7,623 nt of DNA from Sphingomonadales bacterium UBA1936 (GTDB lineage Bacteria; Pseudomonadota; Alphaproteobacteria; Sphingomonadales; Sphingomonadaceae): contig DDFE01000190.1 of assembly GCA_002336985.1 (NCBI GenBank), positions 1 to 7,623 of the forward strand, given 5' to 3'. A model generated the notes under the pieces. That model searched no databases, was not told where the DNA came from, and saw nothing but the letters and a program-made list of their open reading frames with translations. Below are positions 1-5,564 of the stretch, in pieces (position 1 is the stretch's first letter; the number at the start of each line of letters is the position of its first letter). The position numbers and the translations under genes were made by a program.

Positions 1-1
1 C

Positions 2-583
2 GTCACCACCAATCCCTCGCTGATCAACAAGTCTGGACGCAAGTTCCTGGAGGTCGTGAAGGAAATCTGCGGCATCGTCGACGGCCCGGTATCGGCCGAA
101 GTCGTGGCGCTCGACCATGAAACGATGATGCGCGAAGCCGAAGTGCTGCGGAAGATCGCGGACAATGTCTGCATCAAGGTGCCGTTGACTATCGACGGCC
201 TCAAGACCTGCAAGGCACTGAGCGGCGACGGGACGCAGGTGAACGTGACCCTGTGCTTCGCGCCGAACCAGGCGCTGCTCGCGGCGAAGGCAGGCGCAAC
301 CTTCATCTCGCCGTTCGTCGGCCGCCTCGACGATATCGGTACCGACGGCATGGACCTGATCCGCGATATCCGTGTGATCTACGACAACTACGCGTTCGAG
401 ACGCAGATCCTGGTCGCGAGCATCCGCAACCCCATCCATGTACTGGAATCGGCGCGCATTGGCGCTGACGTGATGACGGCGCCGCCTGCGGTCATCAAGG
501 CGCTGTTCAACCATCCGCTGACCGACAAGGGCATCGAAGGCTTTCTCGCCGACTGGGCGAAGACGGGGCAGACCATTGTCTGA
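2..583 (+). CDS. tal: Transaldolase, FSA/TalC-type (5' end cut by window)
   Basis: This is the C-terminal 193 residues of a short (about 217 aa) class I aldolase of the transaldolase family, a cytosolic pentose phosphate enzyme that moves a dihydroxyacetone unit from a ketose phosphate to an aldose phosphate. The reading frame is open to the window edge and begins with VTTNPSLI, which lies near residue 25 in the family, so about 24 residues are missing. The GTG at 56 is internal, not the start. The Schiff-base lysine sits in CIKVPLT (codon 176-178). Aligned by eye with E. coli FSA, the position of FSA Gln59 is Glu here (98-100) and that of FSA Tyr131 is Phe (314-316, in SPFVGR). Both are the transaldolase versions, so transaldolase rather than fructose-6-phosphate aldolase activity is inferred. 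xerC starts 8 bases after the stop. Confidence 0.93.
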   Translation, partial: VTTNPSLINKSGRKFLEVVKEICGIVDGPVSAEVVALDHETMMREAEVLRKIADNVCIKVPLTIDGLKTCKALSGDGTQVNVTLCFAPNQALLAAKAGATFISPFVGRLDDIGTDGMDLIRDIRVIYDNYAFETQILVASIRNPIHVLESARIGADVMTAPPAVIKALFNHPLTDKGIEGFLADWAKTGQTIV

Positions 584-585
584 GG
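582..585 (+). promoter_or_regulatory. Ribosome binding site of xerC overlapping the tal stop codon
   Basis: GAGG lies 6 bases before the GTG at 592 and shares bases with the TGA stop (581-583) of the transaldolase. This favours GTG 592 over the next in-frame GTG at 604, and suggests that ribosomes ending tal can restart on xerC. The spacing is seen directly; the coupling is inferred. Confidence 0.5.
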
Positions 586-591
586 CCTCAG

Positions 592-1446
592 GTGGCTGAT
601 TTCGTGGCGGCATTCGCGGCGCACCTCGCCCGCGACCGCCGCCGTTCGCCGCATACCGTGCGCGCCTATGTCGCGACCGCCGAGCGGCTGGTCGTCTATT
701 TGGGTGGTTCGACGACGCCCGACACCAACCAGCTCCGTGATTACCTTGCCGGTCGCAGGACCGAGGGGCTGTGCAACGCCAGTGCCGCGCGCGAACTGTC
801 GGCGATCCGCTGCTTCGTCGAGTTCGCGGGTGGCGAGGACGCGATGCCGCGCATGCGCGGGCCCAAGGTCAAACGCGGCGTTCCGCGGCCGGTATCTCCC
901 GCCGAAGCTATGGCGCTGGCCGAGGATGTCGCCGGGCAGGGGCGCGAAGGCTGGATCTCTGCGCGGGACTGGGCGATCCTGCTGCTGCTCTATGGCGCGG
1001 GGCTGCGCATCGGGGAGGCGCTGGGCCTGACGGGAGCCGTGCTGCCGCTCGGCGATGTGATGGCGGTGACCGGCAAGCGCGACAAGACCCGTATGGTGCC
1101 GCTGCTGGCGCAGGTCCGGACGGCGATCGACGATTATGTGGCGGCTTGTCCGCATCCCTTTGAACAAAATGCACCGCTGTTCCGCGGTGTGCGCGGCGGG
1201 GCGCTCGATCCTTCGACGGTGCGGCGATCGGTCAGGGTGGCACGGGCGCGGCTCGGGCTGGCCGATCGCACGACTCCGCACGCCCTTCGCCACAGCTTTG
1301 CAACGCACCTGTTGGCGCGCGGCGCCGATTTAAGGTCGCTGCAGGAGTTGCTGGGCCATGCCAGCCTGACATCGACGCAGATCTACACGTCGGTCGATGC
1401 GGCGCATTTGCTGGACGTCTATCGCAACGCCCATCCGCGCGCCTGA
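592..1446 (+). CDS. xerC: Tyrosine recombinase XerC
   Basis: This 284-aa site-specific recombinase has the size and layout of XerC, which acts with XerD at the dif site to resolve chromosome dimers at cell division. The N-terminal SAM-like core-binding domain covers roughly residues 1-90 (SPHTVRAY near 19-26), and the catalytic domain roughly 100-284. The full catalytic set is visible: Arg139 in GAGLRIGEALGL, Lys162 in VTGKRDKTRMVPL, His230 and Arg233 in HALRHSFATHLL, His256 in LLGHASL, and the nucleophile Tyr265 in TQIYTSVD. GTG 592 was chosen for its GAGG site. A phage or island integrase is unlikely: the protein is short, the neighbours are core genes, and no attachment repeat or cargo is seen. 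XerD is the main alternative, but the sequence around the motifs looks more like XerC. Confidence 0.92.
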   Translation: MADFVAAFAAHLARDRRRSPHTVRAYVATAERLVVYLGGSTTPDTNQLRDYLAGRRTEGLCNASAARELSAIRCFVEFAGGEDAMPRMRGPKVKRGVPRPVSPAEAMALAEDVAGQGREGWISARDWAILLLLYGAGLRIGEALGLTGAVLPLGDVMAVTGKRDKTRMVPLLAQVRTAIDDYVAACPHPFEQNAPLFRGVRGGALDPSTVRRSVRVARARLGLADRTTPHALRHSFATHLLARGADLRSLQELLGHASLTSTQIYTSVDAAHLLDVYRNAHPRA

Positions 1447-1511
1447 CCGCACACTGGAACCGCAAGCCTTTTCGGTCTAGCTTCGGTGCCGGATTTGTTT
1501 GGGGGCAAACA
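1447..1511 (+). promoter_or_regulatory. Leader of the hydroxylase gene with a phased direct repeat
   Basis: This 65-base gap holds two copies of TTCGGT at 1471-1476 and 1482-1487, 11 bases apart or about one helical turn. A strong GGGGG ribosome binding site (1501-1505) lies 6 bases before the ATG at 1512. No convincing -35/-10 pair or terminator hairpin is seen, so read-through from xerC is possible. An operator role for the repeat is only a suggestion. Confidence 0.25.
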
Positions 1512-2231
1512 ATGACGGCATATCATTACATCGTTCTCGCGATCTTCGCCGGCTTTGCGGTTGCCGATGCGGTGGCTCGCGCGCGTCATTTTCCCGATGT
1601 GGCGTTCTGGCGCGTGATGGGTATCGCCTCCGCGATCCTGTACTTCGTCATTGCCGCCACCGCACCCTTCCTGTGGGACGAGTGGTTCGGTGCGCGCCAG
1701 CTGTTCGACGCCAGCGCACTGCCATTCGTGGTTCAGGTCGTCATCGGATTTCTGGTCCTGGAGTTCGGCATCTACTGGTGGCACCGGACCATGCACCGGT
1801 TCGACCCGCTCTGGCGCCTGACGCACCAGATGCACCACAGCGCCGAACGCGTAGACATCTGGGGCGCCTATTACTTCCATCCGCTGGACATGGCGGGATG
1901 GGCGCTGCTCGGATCGCTATGCCTTGTTGGTATCGTCGGGCTTTCACCCGAGGCGACGTTCGTCGTGGCGGTTCTGACGACCATTCCCGGCATTTTCCAG
2001 CATGTGAATATGCGCACGCCGCATTGGCTGGGATATGTCGTCCAGCGTCCGGAGAGCCATTCGATTCATCACGAACGTGGTGTCCACGCGTACAACTACG
2101 GCGATATCCCGCTGTTCGACATGATGTTCGGAACGTTCCGGAACCCGTCCGACTGGCAAGGCGAGGCAGGGTTTCATGCCGGTTCCACCCGTCAGATCGG
2201 CGAGATGATGGTGTTCCGGAAAATCTCGTGA
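1512..2231 (+). CDS. Sterol desaturase / fatty acid hydroxylase superfamily membrane protein
   Basis: This 239-aa integral membrane protein carries the histidine boxes of di-iron membrane hydroxylases and desaturases. They are HRTMH (His91, His95), HQMHH (His105, 108, 109), a lone His164 in IFQHVN, and the last box SHSIHHERGVH (His183, 186, 187, 192). Hydrophobic stretches near residues 4-22, 33-52, 69-90 and 125-160 would place the iron site at the cytoplasmic face. Members insert oxygen or a double bond into lipids using O2 and an electron donor. The substrate cannot be read from the sequence: carotenoid, sphingolipid, ornithine lipid, fatty acid or hopanoid are all possible, and the family name does not imply sterols. 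No electron-transfer or lipid gene sits beside it. The ATG is supported by GGGGG 6 bases upstream. The stop lies one base from the stop of the convergent gene. Confidence 0.88.
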   Translation: MTAYHYIVLAIFAGFAVADAVARARHFPDVAFWRVMGIASAILYFVIAATAPFLWDEWFGARQLFDASALPFVVQVVIGFLVLEFGIYWWHRTMHRFDPLWRLTHQMHHSAERVDIWGAYYFHPLDMAGWALLGSLCLVGIVGLSPEATFVVAVLTTIPGIFQHVNMRTPHWLGYVVQRPESHSIHHERGVHAYNYGDIPLFDMMFGTFRNPSDWQGEAGFHAGSTRQIGEMMVFRKIS

Positions 2232-2232
2232 G

Positions 2233-2628
2233 CTATTGCGCGTTGAGCTTCAGCAGTTCGATCTCGCGCTTCAAACGCGCGATTTCCATGTCGTACAGCC
2301 GCGTGCAGTCGAGGCGGCCCGGCTTCTTGCCGAGCGGAATGGTCACGCGCGCATAGGCCGTGGCCGAATCGCCGGTATCACCGCTGTAAAAACTGCTGAC
2401 GTTGCCGGGGTTGCGCGACGACTTTCCAACGACGCCCATGTCCACATAGGCGTTGTTGTTGCTCATGCTCTGGCGACAGCGTGTCCCCTCGGCAGTCTCG
2501 ATGCTGTCCTCGCCACCCGGACCCGTCGGGCTCTGCGGCAGGTAGAGGCCGTCAGTTGAGGCTCGCAACGGAGACGCCTGCGCCAGCAGGGATACGGCGA
2601 GCAGTGAGGCGAGAGCATACGCGCGCAT
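2233..2628 (-). CDS. Exported two-cysteine protein of unknown function with helical charged tail
   Basis: I do not recognise this 131-aa protein. It begins with a clear signal peptide (hydrophobic residues 4-18, possible cleavage after AQA at 18 or LRA at 23). The mature part has a Gly/Pro/Ser/Asn-rich region (about 28-88), one cysteine at 51 (GTRCRQS) and one at 108 (RLDCTRLYD), a short beta-like segment AYARVTIPLG (91-100), and a charged amphipathic helix over about 109-128 (MEIARLKREIELLKL). The two cysteines could form a periplasmic disulfide, and the tail could pair with a partner. It is the last gene of the exported cluster, and its first 77 bases overlap the end of the preceding gene in another frame. 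AAGGA (2644-2640) lies 11 bases before the ATG, rather far. No lipobox or membrane anchor is seen. An envelope or surface-structure role is inferred from context only. Confidence 0.7.
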   Translation of the reverse strand: MRAYALASLLAVSLLAQASPLRASTDGLYLPQSPTGPGGEDSIETAEGTRCRQSMSNNNAYVDMGVVGKSSRNPGNVSSFYSGDTGDSATAYARVTIPLGKKPGRLDCTRLYDMEIARLKREIELLKLNAQ

Positions 2629-2986
2629 GGATCGGTTCGTCCTTGGTCAGATAGCGTTCCGCACAGACGCGGAACTTGTAGGTCTCGCCGGGGGCGAGGT
2701 CGGTCACGATGACTGTGAATTTCCGTGAAGCTTCGGGTTTCAGGGGAAGCGGTTCCTGCGGTACACGGACCCGCGGCGCTGCTGCGTCATCGTCGTTCGC
2801 GACAGCGTAAACGGAGAACGCGGCACGCTCATGATACGGGTTGTAGAGCGTCAGGTAGAAAGCCTTGCCCGACGCGTCCGTCACACCCGCTTTCGAAAGC
2901 GGGCCGAGGCCCACCGCCAGTGACGGCGTCGCCGCCAGCAGGACGATGGCCGCCAGGATCACGATCAGGGTAGCGATGCGTTTCAT
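2552..2986 (-). CDS. Exported single-domain immunoglobulin-fold protein, PapD-chaperone-like
   Basis: This 144-aa protein starts with MKR and a strong signal peptide (hydrophobic 4-22, likely cleavage after SLA at 22-24). The rest reads as one beta-sandwich domain. FYLTLYNP (43-50), FSVYAV (57-62), VRVPQEPLPLKPEASRKF (73-90) and DLAPGETYKFRVCAE (96-110) resemble the strand order of the N-terminal domain of pilus chaperones. The PGETYKFRV piece also resembles a fibronectin type III strand, so the exact family is open. Cys108 and Cys124 may form a disulfide. A true PapD chaperone has two such domains and about 230 residues, so a second domain is missing. The ATG overlaps the stop of the upstream pilin-like gene as ATGA (2986-2983), which argues for coupled translation and this start. 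A pilus-type chaperone role is inference. Confidence 0.7.
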   Translation of the reverse strand: MKRIATLIVILAAIVLLAATPSLAVGLGPLSKAGVTDASGKAFYLTLYNPYHERAAFSVYAVANDDDAAAPRVRVPQEPLPLKPEASRKFTVIVTDLAPGETYKFRVCAERYLTKDEPIHARVCSRLTARRIPAGAGVSVASLN

Positions 2987-3456
2987 GGCTGTTGGCAGGT
3001 GACAGTCGTGCGGACGACATATTGCCCGCCAGCGAAGCCGGTCGTGCTGTCGACTTTCGAATTGACGGTGAACACGTCGATGAGCGCACTGAGCGGTGCC
3101 GTCGACGCCGCCGTTGTATAGGCGCGGTTGGCGCCCGACGTGGACTGGTATTTGATGCTGGTCGTGGGCGAACCCGTCCAGCCGCTGGGCGACTGCAGCG
3201 ACGGCGCCGTGAAGCTGATTGTCGGGTTGGTGCCGACGGCGACCACGGCAAGTGCTGCCGGAGCACCGCCGCTCGCTTCCGAACTCAGCGTCTTGCCGTC
3301 TGTCGTTGCCGCGAGCGTACCCTGCTGGTTGACCGACAGGATGCAGACGTTGACCAGGTTCGCAGTGAACGTCAGGTCGGTCGCGCTCGCAGCGGATGCG
3401 GCGGTCAGCGCGATTGCAGCGGCAGTCGAGTAAAGCGGCAGGCGAAAATATGTCAT
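2983..3456 (-). CDS. Exported beta-rich pilin-like protein
   Basis: This 157-aa protein has a signal peptide (hydrophobic about 8-22, cleavage likely after ASA at 23-25). The mature domain of about 130 residues is rich in Thr, Ser, Ala, Val and Gly, with alternating hydrophobic residues typical of beta strands. It holds two cysteines, Cys38 near the mature N-terminus (NVCILSV) and Cys154 close to the C-terminus (TVTCQQP). Size, composition and terminal cysteines resemble chaperone-usher fimbrial subunits or spore-coat-U-like proteins, but I see no decisive family motif. It is the first gene of the three-gene exported cluster and is followed by the Ig-like protein with an ATGA overlap. GGGG (3467-3464) lies 7 bases before the ATG. 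That it is a surface subunit stabilised by the next gene's product is inference. It could also be an unrelated secreted beta-sandwich protein. Confidence 0.72.
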   Translation of the reverse strand: MTYFRLPLYSTAAAIALTAASAASATDLTFTANLVNVCILSVNQQGTLAATTDGKTLSSEASGGAPAALAVVAVGTNPTISFTAPSLQSPSGWTGSPTTSIKYQSTSGANRAYTTAASTAPLSALIDVFTVNSKVDSTTGFAGGQYVVRTTVTCQQP

Positions 3457-3647
3457 GCGAAAACCCCAAACATCGTTTCGGGAATCTCGCGCGGAATGGT
3501 TATTTGCCGAGTAACACTCGATCCAGAATGGTGCGGTGCAGAAAACCGCTAAAAACCTAGGGTCAAATTTTGCTCATGGCAGACCTGTCGGCCAAGTTGT
3601 CCGTCAAAATGCGTAAAATATGCACAAACCTGTTTGCCGAGCGCGAA
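3457..3647 (-). promoter_or_regulatory. Upstream region of the exported three-gene cluster
   Basis: This 191-base gap without a gene is the longest in the window and visibly richer in A and T than its surroundings, as expected for a promoter. On the leftward strand there are two TTGAC hexamers that could be -35 elements (TTGACG 3607-3602 and TTGACC 3566-3561), but neither has a convincing -10 at 16-18 bases. A 9-base sequence, CTCGGCAAA on the leftward strand, occurs twice (3641-3633 and 3511-3503). The copy nearer the gene overlaps a small inverted repeat, CGAGT-3-ACTCG (3508-3520). Its position suits an operator or leader hairpin. No riboswitch or small RNA can be recognised. Confidence 0.35.
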
Positions 3648-4250
3648 TCAGCGTTTCGCGGGTTTCCATGTGGCGAGCCGCCATAAATACCATCCGCCCG
3701 CGCCCGCGATAACGACCAGCGACAGCGGCCCAAGGATGGTTTCGATCTTGTCGAACTCATGCCCCAGCACCCATCCGCTCAGCGCAAGCGCGGCAGTCCA
3801 GATCGCCGACCCGATGGTGGACCACAGCACGAATGGAACGAACCGCATCTTGAGCAGGCCAGCCGGAATCGAAACCAGCGACCGCACCGTCGGCAACATC
3901 CGTCCGACAAACACCAACGTCCCGCCATGCTTGTCGAACAGGCGATGCGCGCGTTCGATTTCCGCCCAGTCGATGGTAAGCCAGCGCCCGTATCGTTCGA
4001 TCAAAGGGCGAAAGCGGTCGAGACCCATCGCCTGCGCAACCCAGTACCAGATGACGTTGCCGACCATTGCGCCGGCAGTTCCCGCGGCGATGACACCAGG
4101 CAACGACATTTCGGCACGCGCCGCGACGACGCCCGCCAGCGGCATGATGACCTCGCTCGGGATCGGCGGAAATACGGTTTCGAGCAGCATCAAAAGGAAG
4201 ACGCCCAGATAGCCGCCATCCTCGACCCACTTGAAAATCAACTCACTCAT
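3648..4250 (-). CDS. DedA family inner membrane protein
   Basis: This 200-aa multi-pass membrane protein belongs to the DedA/SNARE-associated family, whose members include undecaprenyl-phosphate or phospholipid flippases and proteins that maintain membrane potential and drug tolerance. The motifs are clear: the re-entrant loop LETVFPPIPSEVIMP (23-37) with acidic residues Glu24 and Glu33, an amphipathic central part, and GRMLPTVRSLVSIPAG (116-131) with Arg117, Pro120, Arg123 and the PAG end. C-terminal helices follow near 138-160 and 173-190. The frame stays open further upstream, but that part would overlap gshB and reads as arginine-rich shadow sequence, so the ATG at 4250 is preferred. No strong ribosome binding site is visible. 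The gene starts 5 bases after the gshB stop and is the last in the rsmI operon. Substrate and subfamily cannot be told from sequence. Confidence 0.88.
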   Translation of the reverse strand: MSELIFKWVEDGGYLGVFLLMLLETVFPPIPSEVIMPLAGVVAARAEMSLPGVIAAGTAGAMVGNVIWYWVAQAMGLDRFRPLIERYGRWLTIDWAEIERAHRLFDKHGGTLVFVGRMLPTVRSLVSIPAGLLKMRFVPFVLWSTIGSAIWTAALALSGWVLGHEFDKIETILGPLSLVVIAGAGGWYLWRLATWKPAKR

Positions 4251-4255
4251 TTGGA

Positions 4256-5212
4256 TCAGTTCCGGTCCGCCAGCCTTGCCTCGACGGCCTCCCAAATCAC
4301 GGCGGCGGTATCGGTTCCGTTGAACCGGTCGATCGCGACGATGCCGGTCGGCGAAGTGACATTGATTTCGGTCAGCCATTCGCCGCCGATCACATCGATG
4401 CCGACGAACAGCAGTCCGCGACGCTTCAGTTCGGGACCGAGCGCTTCGCAGATTTCGATCTCGCGTGCCGACAATTCGGTCTTGGCGGCTTTCCCGCCGA
4501 CTGCGAGGTTCGACCGGATTTCACCTTCCCCGGGAATGCGGTTGACGGCGCCCGCGACCACGCCGTCGACCAGCACGATGCGCTTGTCGCCCGCGACCAC
4601 GCTCGGCAGGAATGCCTGGATCATGTGCGGCTCGACATAGGCCGCATTGAACACCTCGATCAGCGAAGACAGGTTCGCGCCGTCGCTACCGACCTTGAAG
4701 ATCGCCTTGCCGCCGTTGCCGTGCAGCGGCTTCACGACGATTTCGCCATGTTCGGCCAGGAAACCGCGCGCCTCGTCGATCGAGCGCGTGATCATCGTCG
4801 GCGGCATGAAGCGGGCGTAATCGAGCACGAACAGCTTTTCGGGCGCATTGCGGACGTTCGCCGGGTCGTTGAGCACCAGCGTCTCGTGCTGGATGCGCTC
4901 GAGCAAATGTGTCGCGGTGATATAGCCCAGGTCGAACGGCGGATCCTGCCGCATCCAGACAACGTCGACATCGCTGCCGAGGTCGAGGCGAAGCGGCGCA
5001 TCGAACTCGAAATGCTTGCCCGCATCGCGCCAGGCTTTCACCGGATGCGCATGCGCGACCAGCCGCTTGCCGGTCCAGGTCAGATCGGGCGCGAGATAGT
5101 GGAAGCAACTGTACCCGCGCGCCTGCGCCGACAGCATCAGCGCGAACGTCGAATCGCTCGCGATGTTCAGACCCTCCATGGGATCCATCTGAAAGGCGAT
5201 GCGCAGGCTCAT
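4256..5212 (-). CDS. gshB: Glutathione synthetase
   Basis: This 318-aa ATP-grasp ligase joins gamma-glutamylcysteine and glycine to form glutathione in the cytosol. It aligns from its first residues with the E. coli enzyme (LRIAFQMDPMEGLNI resembling LGIVMDPIANINI). Visible motifs are MRQDPPFD (87-94), the ATP-grasp segment VVKPLHGNGGKAIF (159-172) with the nucleotide-binding Lys161 and Gly-rich loop, GDKRI (209-213), the substrate and ATP region NRIPGEGEIRSNLAVGG (224-240), GIDVIGG (271-277), and the metal-binding TEINVTSPTG (281-290). An in-frame ATG 18 bases upstream (5230) would overlap yraN. The ATG at 5212 fits the family start and has GGAT just before it, so it is preferred. The gene starts one base after the yraN stop. 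gshA is not in the window. Confidence 0.95.
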   Translation of the reverse strand: MSLRIAFQMDPMEGLNIASDSTFALMLSAQARGYSCFHYLAPDLTWTGKRLVAHAHPVKAWRDAGKHFEFDAPLRLDLGSDVDVVWMRQDPPFDLGYITATHLLERIQHETLVLNDPANVRNAPEKLFVLDYARFMPPTMITRSIDEARGFLAEHGEIVVKPLHGNGGKAIFKVGSDGANLSSLIEVFNAAYVEPHMIQAFLPSVVAGDKRIVLVDGVVAGAVNRIPGEGEIRSNLAVGGKAAKTELSAREIEICEALGPELKRRGLLFVGIDVIGGEWLTEINVTSPTGIVAIDRFNGTDTAAVIWEAVEARLADRN

Positions 5213-5213
5213 A

Positions 5214-5564
5214 TCATCCGGTCCAGACATTCGGCAGGTGCTTCGGGATTCGTCCCGGTGCGATTAGAATGACATCGATGCGGATGTCACCCTTTGGAAA
5301 GGACGGACGCGCGGAAATCGCCGATGCCGCCGCTGCGACCCGGCGCAAACGGTGATGATCGATGGCGTGATCGAGCCCTGCGACGGTGTTGCGGGCCTTC
5401 ACTTCGACGAAAGCAGTCATGCCGAGCCGTCGCGCGACGATGTCGACTTCGCCCACAGGCGTGCGGACACGCCGGTCGACTATGCGCCAGCCCTTCAGGC
5501 GCAGGTACCAGGCCGCAATGGTCTCGGCACGGCGGCCGGCTTGTTCAGCCCGCTGGCGGCTCAC
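5214..5564 (-). CDS. yraN: YraN family (UPF0102) nuclease-like protein
   Basis: This 116-aa protein belongs to the YraN/UPF0102 family, which has a restriction-endonuclease-like fold resembling Holliday junction resolvases. Its cellular role is poorly defined. The family pattern is present: an N-terminal helix AGRRAETIAAWYL (9-21), GEVDIVARR (38-46) with acidic Glu39 and Asp41, FVEVKAR (52-58) with Glu54 and Lys56 completing a PD-(D/E)XK-like site, a basic helix near 70-80, and IRIDVILI (94-101). The start is a GTG at 5564 that overlaps the rsmI stop as GTGA, with AAGGG (5575-5571) 6 bases upstream. No ATG fits, and longer upstream extensions would run inside rsmI. The GTGA overlap implies translation coupled to rsmI. 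In E. coli yraN follows lpoA rather than rsmI. Confidence 0.88.
   Translation of the reverse strand: MSRQRAEQAGRRAETIAAWYLRLKGWRIVDRRVRTPVGEVDIVARRLGMTAFVEVKARNTVAGLDHAIDHHRLRRVAAAASAISARPSFPKGDIRIDVILIAPGRIPKHLPNVWTG

Noticed and set aside
388..1308. Long open frame (306 codons) on the - strand opposite tal and xerC.
   Set aside because: It is rich in Arg, His and Gln with no domain or leader, as expected for the antisense of GC-rich coding DNA. The + strand genes have clear catalytic motifs.
592..1446. Reading the tyrosine recombinase as an integrase of a mobile element.
   Set aside because: No flanking attachment repeats, tRNA or phage and plasmid genes are present; the length and setting fit housekeeping XerC.
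1499..2356. Second + strand frame of 285 codons over the hydroxylase gene.
   Set aside because: Arginine-rich composition without motifs; the 1512-2231 frame carries all the histidine boxes.
2236..2559. + strand frame opposite the two-cysteine exported protein.
   Set aside because: The - strand frame has a signal peptide and belongs to an ordered cluster; the + strand frame shows no such feature.
2987..3469. N-terminal extension of the Ig-like protein to 305 codons.
   Set aside because: The extra part is out of frame with the pilin-like gene, rich in Arg, Gln and His, and would bury the signal peptide at MKR. The ATG at 2986 is the natural start.
2992..3552. + strand frame opposite the pilin-like gene.
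   Set aside because: Arg- and Cys-rich shadow sequence; the - strand frame has a leader and a ribosome binding site.
3642..3660. Hairpin CGCGAA-7-TTCGCG across the dedA stop codon as a terminator.
   Set aside because: The stem is only 6 bp and no T-run follows on the leftward strand, so an intrinsic terminator is not supported.
4251..4379. Upstream extension of the dedA frame.
   Set aside because: It lies inside the gshB coding sequence and is arginine-rich; the DedA domain begins properly at the ATG at 4250.
3759..4640. + strand frame of 293 codons opposite dedA and gshB.
   Set aside because: Composition is Arg, Gln, His and Pro rich without motifs, whereas the - strand genes show full family signatures.
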